From the NCBI GenBank assembly GCA_965658225.1, contig CBFHRK010000048.1, forward strand, positions 1-15,869: a stretch of DNA of 15,869 nucleotides, read 5' to 3'. The DNA comes from ECT2AJA-044 sp965658225 (GTDB lineage: Bacteria; Bacteroidota; Bacteroidia; Flavobacteriales; ECT2AJA-044). The position numbers and the translations under genes are program-made. Of this stretch, positions 13,861 through 15,869 are shown piece after piece; within the stretch, counting starts at the first letter, position 1; each line of letters begins with the position of its first letter. Under the pieces are notes generated by a model, which saw only the letters and a list, made by a program, of their open reading frames with translations, was not told where the DNA came from and did not search any database.

Positions 13861-15534
13861 ATGAATAGAAAAATGAAAAGCTTAATCACCATCCTCTTGG
13901 CCCTGAGTGCCTCCTTCCCTGGATTTGCCCAAGTCATCACGGATGGGGAGTTCAGCGACTGGACTTTCATCAATCCAATTTCTGATCTGACAGGGGATCA
14001 GCAGTATTTCGACCTTACCGAAGCGCGCGTTTTTAATGATTCACTCGCCATTCATTTCTATATTCAAGGAGCCGATTTTTGGCAGTTGAATTCTGAATAC
14101 GGACTCACCCTCTATATCGATACCGATTTCGATGATCAAACGGGTACTCCATTCGCCGATCTCGGCGCCGATCTCATTTGGAACTTTGCCCAACGCAACG
14201 GTACCTGGCAAGGCGCCACTGTAGAGCATTCAGATGTAGGTATATATTCCGCGCCCACCGTTACCTCAGATCAATTTGAGGTCGCTTTCAGTAAACACAA
14301 AGGGCTTCAATTCGGAGATTCCATTCGCTTCGTTTGGTCCGTTTTTCAAGGGGTCGACGATCGCTTACCCGATACCGGATCGATCACCTATAGACAACAC
14401 GGTGGTTCGTATGCCTATACACCCATCGACCTTAACCCCTCTGCCAACGCATTGCGCGTAATGACCTACAATGTCGAGCACGATGGCTTGGCCGATCCCG
14501 TGCATTCCGCCGCCTTGGGCCGCATGATTGCCGCCGCCGATCCGGATATCATCACCTTCAACGAGCTTTGGGATACCGATGCATCCTACGTTGCTACTTT
14601 TTTAAACAATCTTTTGCCCCTCAACGGGGCGATGTGGCAAACGGTCAAACTATTCAACGGGAACGTCACCGCCTCCCGATATCCCATCACTCAATCGTAT
14701 GAGTTTGAGCCGGGCGATCGTGTGCTCATCACCGTAATTGACCTGCCTTCAAACTACCCTTCCGACATCGTCATTGCCAATTTACACCTCAAGTGCTGCG
14801 ACGATGATGACCGTCGGCAAGATCAAGTTGATAACCTCGTCGATTTCTACCGCGACCTCCACACTCCTATGGGTAATTTGAACGTTCCTTTTGCGACTCC
14901 TTTTTTAGTGATGGGCGATATGAACTTCGTAGGCGACCATGCTCAAATTGAAACCGTACTGAATGGAGATGTAGTGCAAGAAGGCACTTATGGATTCGAT
15001 TTTGTTCCCGATTGGGATAACTCGCCTATAAAAGAAGTACTTCCCTACCATACCGATCAGCGCCACGCCTACACTTGGCCGGGTCAAGGATCGAGCTACT
15101 ACCCGGGCCGACTCGATTTTATTTTCTATTCCGACTACGTACTTCAACTCGAAAAAAGCTTCGTGCTCAATACGGATGGTATGTCTTCGGCTCGACTCAC
15201 AGCCACGGGTCTCGTTGCTAACGACGCCCATCTCGCTTCGGACCACCTTCCCGTTATTGCCGATTTCGTTTGGAACAACGTATCGGGTATTTCGGAATCG
15301 GAGAAGCCAGAAATCCTCATTAGTCCAAATCCGGCCGAGGAGGCCGCTACATTGAGTTGGGAAGAAGGAGCAATGAAAACAATTGAAGTACGAGATACGC
15401 AAGGCCGTTTGCTCGATCAATTCGAAGTGGGAGGCAATCAGACTTCCATGAAACTAAACACCTCTAAGTATCCGGCGCAGCCTTTATGGATTATCGTGGA
15501 TGGCCAGTTTGCGTATCCGCTAATTGTTCAGTAA
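13861..15534 (+). CDS. Secreted endonuclease/exonuclease/phosphatase-family enzyme with T9SS sorting domain
   Basis: The protein has 557 residues from the ATG at 13861 (Met5, 13873, is an alternative). The frame is open upstream to 13726, but the signal peptide MNRKMKSLITILLALSASFP...FAQ fixes the start near 13861. Residues about 25-190 form a DGEFSDW...LYIDTDFDDQTG domain resembling CBM9/DOMON-like beta sandwiches. The EEP catalytic domain (about 199-470) keeps all key blocks: MTYNVEHD (N204), NELWD (E235), NLHLK (H309), GDMNF (D353, N355), LDFIFYSD and SDHLPV (D461, H462). The last ~75 residues (ISPNPAEEAATLSWEEG...) are a T9SS type A sorting domain. This metal-dependent phosphodiesterase or nuclease probably acts at the surface or outside the cell. 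Substrate (DNA, phospholipid or other ester) is not resolved. It could add to phosphate scavenging with the phytase locus. Confidence 0.9.
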   Translation: MNRKMKSLITILLALSASFPGFAQVITDGEFSDWTFINPISDLTGDQQYFDLTEARVFNDSLAIHFYIQGADFWQLNSEYGLTLYIDTDFDDQTGTPFADLGADLIWNFAQRNGTWQGATVEHSDVGIYSAPTVTSDQFEVAFSKHKGLQFGDSIRFVWSVFQGVDDRLPDTGSITYRQHGGSYAYTPIDLNPSANALRVMTYNVEHDGLADPVHSAALGRMIAAADPDIITFNELWDTDASYVATFLNNLLPLNGAMWQTVKLFNGNVTASRYPITQSYEFEPGDRVLITVIDLPSNYPSDIVIANLHLKCCDDDDRRQDQVDNLVDFYRDLHTPMGNLNVPFATPFLVMGDMNFVGDHAQIETVLNGDVVQEGTYGFDFVPDWDNSPIKEVLPYHTDQRHAYTWPGQGSSYYPGRLDFIFYSDYVLQLEKSFVLNTDGMSSARLTATGLVANDAHLASDHLPVIADFVWNNVSGISESEKPEILISPNPAEEAATLSWEEGAMKTIEVRDTQGRLLDQFEVGGNQTSMKLNTSKYPAQPLWIIVDGQFAYPLIVQ

Positions 15535-15559
15535 CCCAACGATGCCCGCTGGCAATCCG

Positions 15560-15567
15560 TATATTTA
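15560..15567 (+). promoter_or_regulatory. Candidate -7 box TATATTTA for the terminal surface-protein gene
   Basis: TATATTTA lies in the 38 bp gap after the EEP gene and ends five bases before the ATG at 15573. The match to TAnnTTTG misses only the final G. No TTG occurs at the expected -33 distance. The following gene may have its own near-leaderless start or may simply be read through from the EEP gene. Confidence 0.35.
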
Positions 15568-15572
15568 GGCAC

Positions 15573-15869
15573 ATGAAACGGGTTCTCCTTTTCCTCTTTT
15601 TCTTGGTCGCTTTGACCACTTCAGCAACCCACATCATTGGCGGAGAAATCCGTTATACCTACATCGGAAACGGATTCTACGATATTGAAATGATCATATA
15701 TCGCGATCCGAATGGAGGGCCTGCTTTTGATAATCCGGCACTGGTCGGACTTTTCGACGATAATGGCGTTGTGCTTTTCGTGGCCGCCGTCGATTTAGAC
15801 AGCGTGAATTTCGTTCCTTTTTCAGACGATACCTGCTATGCCAACGGTGCGGGCCAAGAAGTAGTTGTT
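15573..15869 (+). CDS. N-terminal part of a 'THIIGGEI'-type cell-surface protein (probable T9SS type B cargo), cut by the window end
   Basis: The frame is open from the ATG to the last base (99 codons). Translation begins MKRVLLFLFFLVALTTSATH, a signal peptide, then IIGGEIRYTYIGNGFYDIEM, IIYRDPNGGPAFDNPALVGL and FDDNG. In Bacteroidota this N-terminal pattern (ATHIVGGEI...Y...G...Y.I...YRD....FDNPA) marks very large surface proteins that often end in a gliding-motility-associated (type B) T9SS sorting domain. That C-terminus lies outside the window, so it is inferred. Only 38 bp separate it from the EEP gene, on the same strand. Confidence 0.8.
   Translation, partial: MKRVLLFLFFLVALTTSATHIIGGEIRYTYIGNGFYDIEMIIYRDPNGGPAFDNPALVGLFDDNGVVLFVAAVDLDSVNFVPFSDDTCYANGAGQEVVV

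Noticed and set aside
14905..15420. 171-codon minus-strand ORF opposite the EEP gene
   Set aside because: It is antisense to the catalytic domain and T9SS tail of a clear gene. Its composition is that of a shadow frame and no family is recognisable.

Overview
The window looks like a chromosomal segment of a Bacteroidota bacterium, probably a marine or aquatic Flavobacteriales/Cryomorphaceae-like lineage (family level is inference). Evidence seen in the sequence: two complete secreted proteins with type IX secretion (T9SS) C-terminal sorting domains and the N-terminus of a probable third; a TonB-dependent receptor with a CarboxypepD_reg-like N-terminal domain; many SPI or SPII signal peptides; and -7 boxes of the Bacteroidota form TAnnTTTG.

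Layout. Positions 1-384 are non-coding and packed with palindromes: about three tandem copies of a ~106 bp unit, each with two 20 bp hairpins (REP/REPIN-like), preceded by a degenerate unit. The array runs into the start of a saccharopine-dehydrogenase-like oxidoreductase gene (384-1511, +). Converging on it is a minus-strand cluster read 6591 to 1527: a T9SS-secreted surface protein, a hairpin, a TonB-dependent receptor, and 2 bp later a beta-propeller phytase lipoprotein. This looks like an organic-phosphate (phytate-type) scavenging locus. A 406 bp intergenic region separates it from a divergent Fur-family regulator (6998-7411, +). The regulator converges on a histidine-rich DUF4625-like lipoprotein (7419-8198, -). 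The lipoprotein promoter is unusually clear (TTG-N20-TATATTTG) and is overlapped by a perfect 7-1-7 palindrome, the geometry of a Fur/Zur/PerR operator. Its probable terminator lies antisense inside the regulator gene.

Next is a minus-strand operon, 11171 to 8301: a universal stress protein, an SGNH/AlgJ-like membrane-anchored protein and an MBOAT O-acyltransferase, probably for O-acylation of an exported glycan. Beyond a strong intrinsic terminator is a two-gene minus-strand unit (13681 to 11301): a beta-barrel outer-membrane protein with a polyproline N-terminal linker, translationally coupled to a large unrecognised lipoprotein. The plus strand then carries a secreted endonuclease/exonuclease/phosphatase-family enzyme with a T9SS sorting domain (13861-15534) and the first 99 codons of a large 'THIIGGEI'-type surface protein (15573 to the window end).

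Common themes are cell-surface nutrient acquisition (phosphate and probably a metal) and envelope modification. I see no tRNA, rRNA, CRISPR array, prophage or complete transposase gene. The best candidates for something undescribed are the metal-regulator/His-rich lipoprotein pair with its 7-1-7 operator, the T9SS protein-TonB receptor-phytase unit, and the palindrome array that supplies the nominal start codon of a gene.
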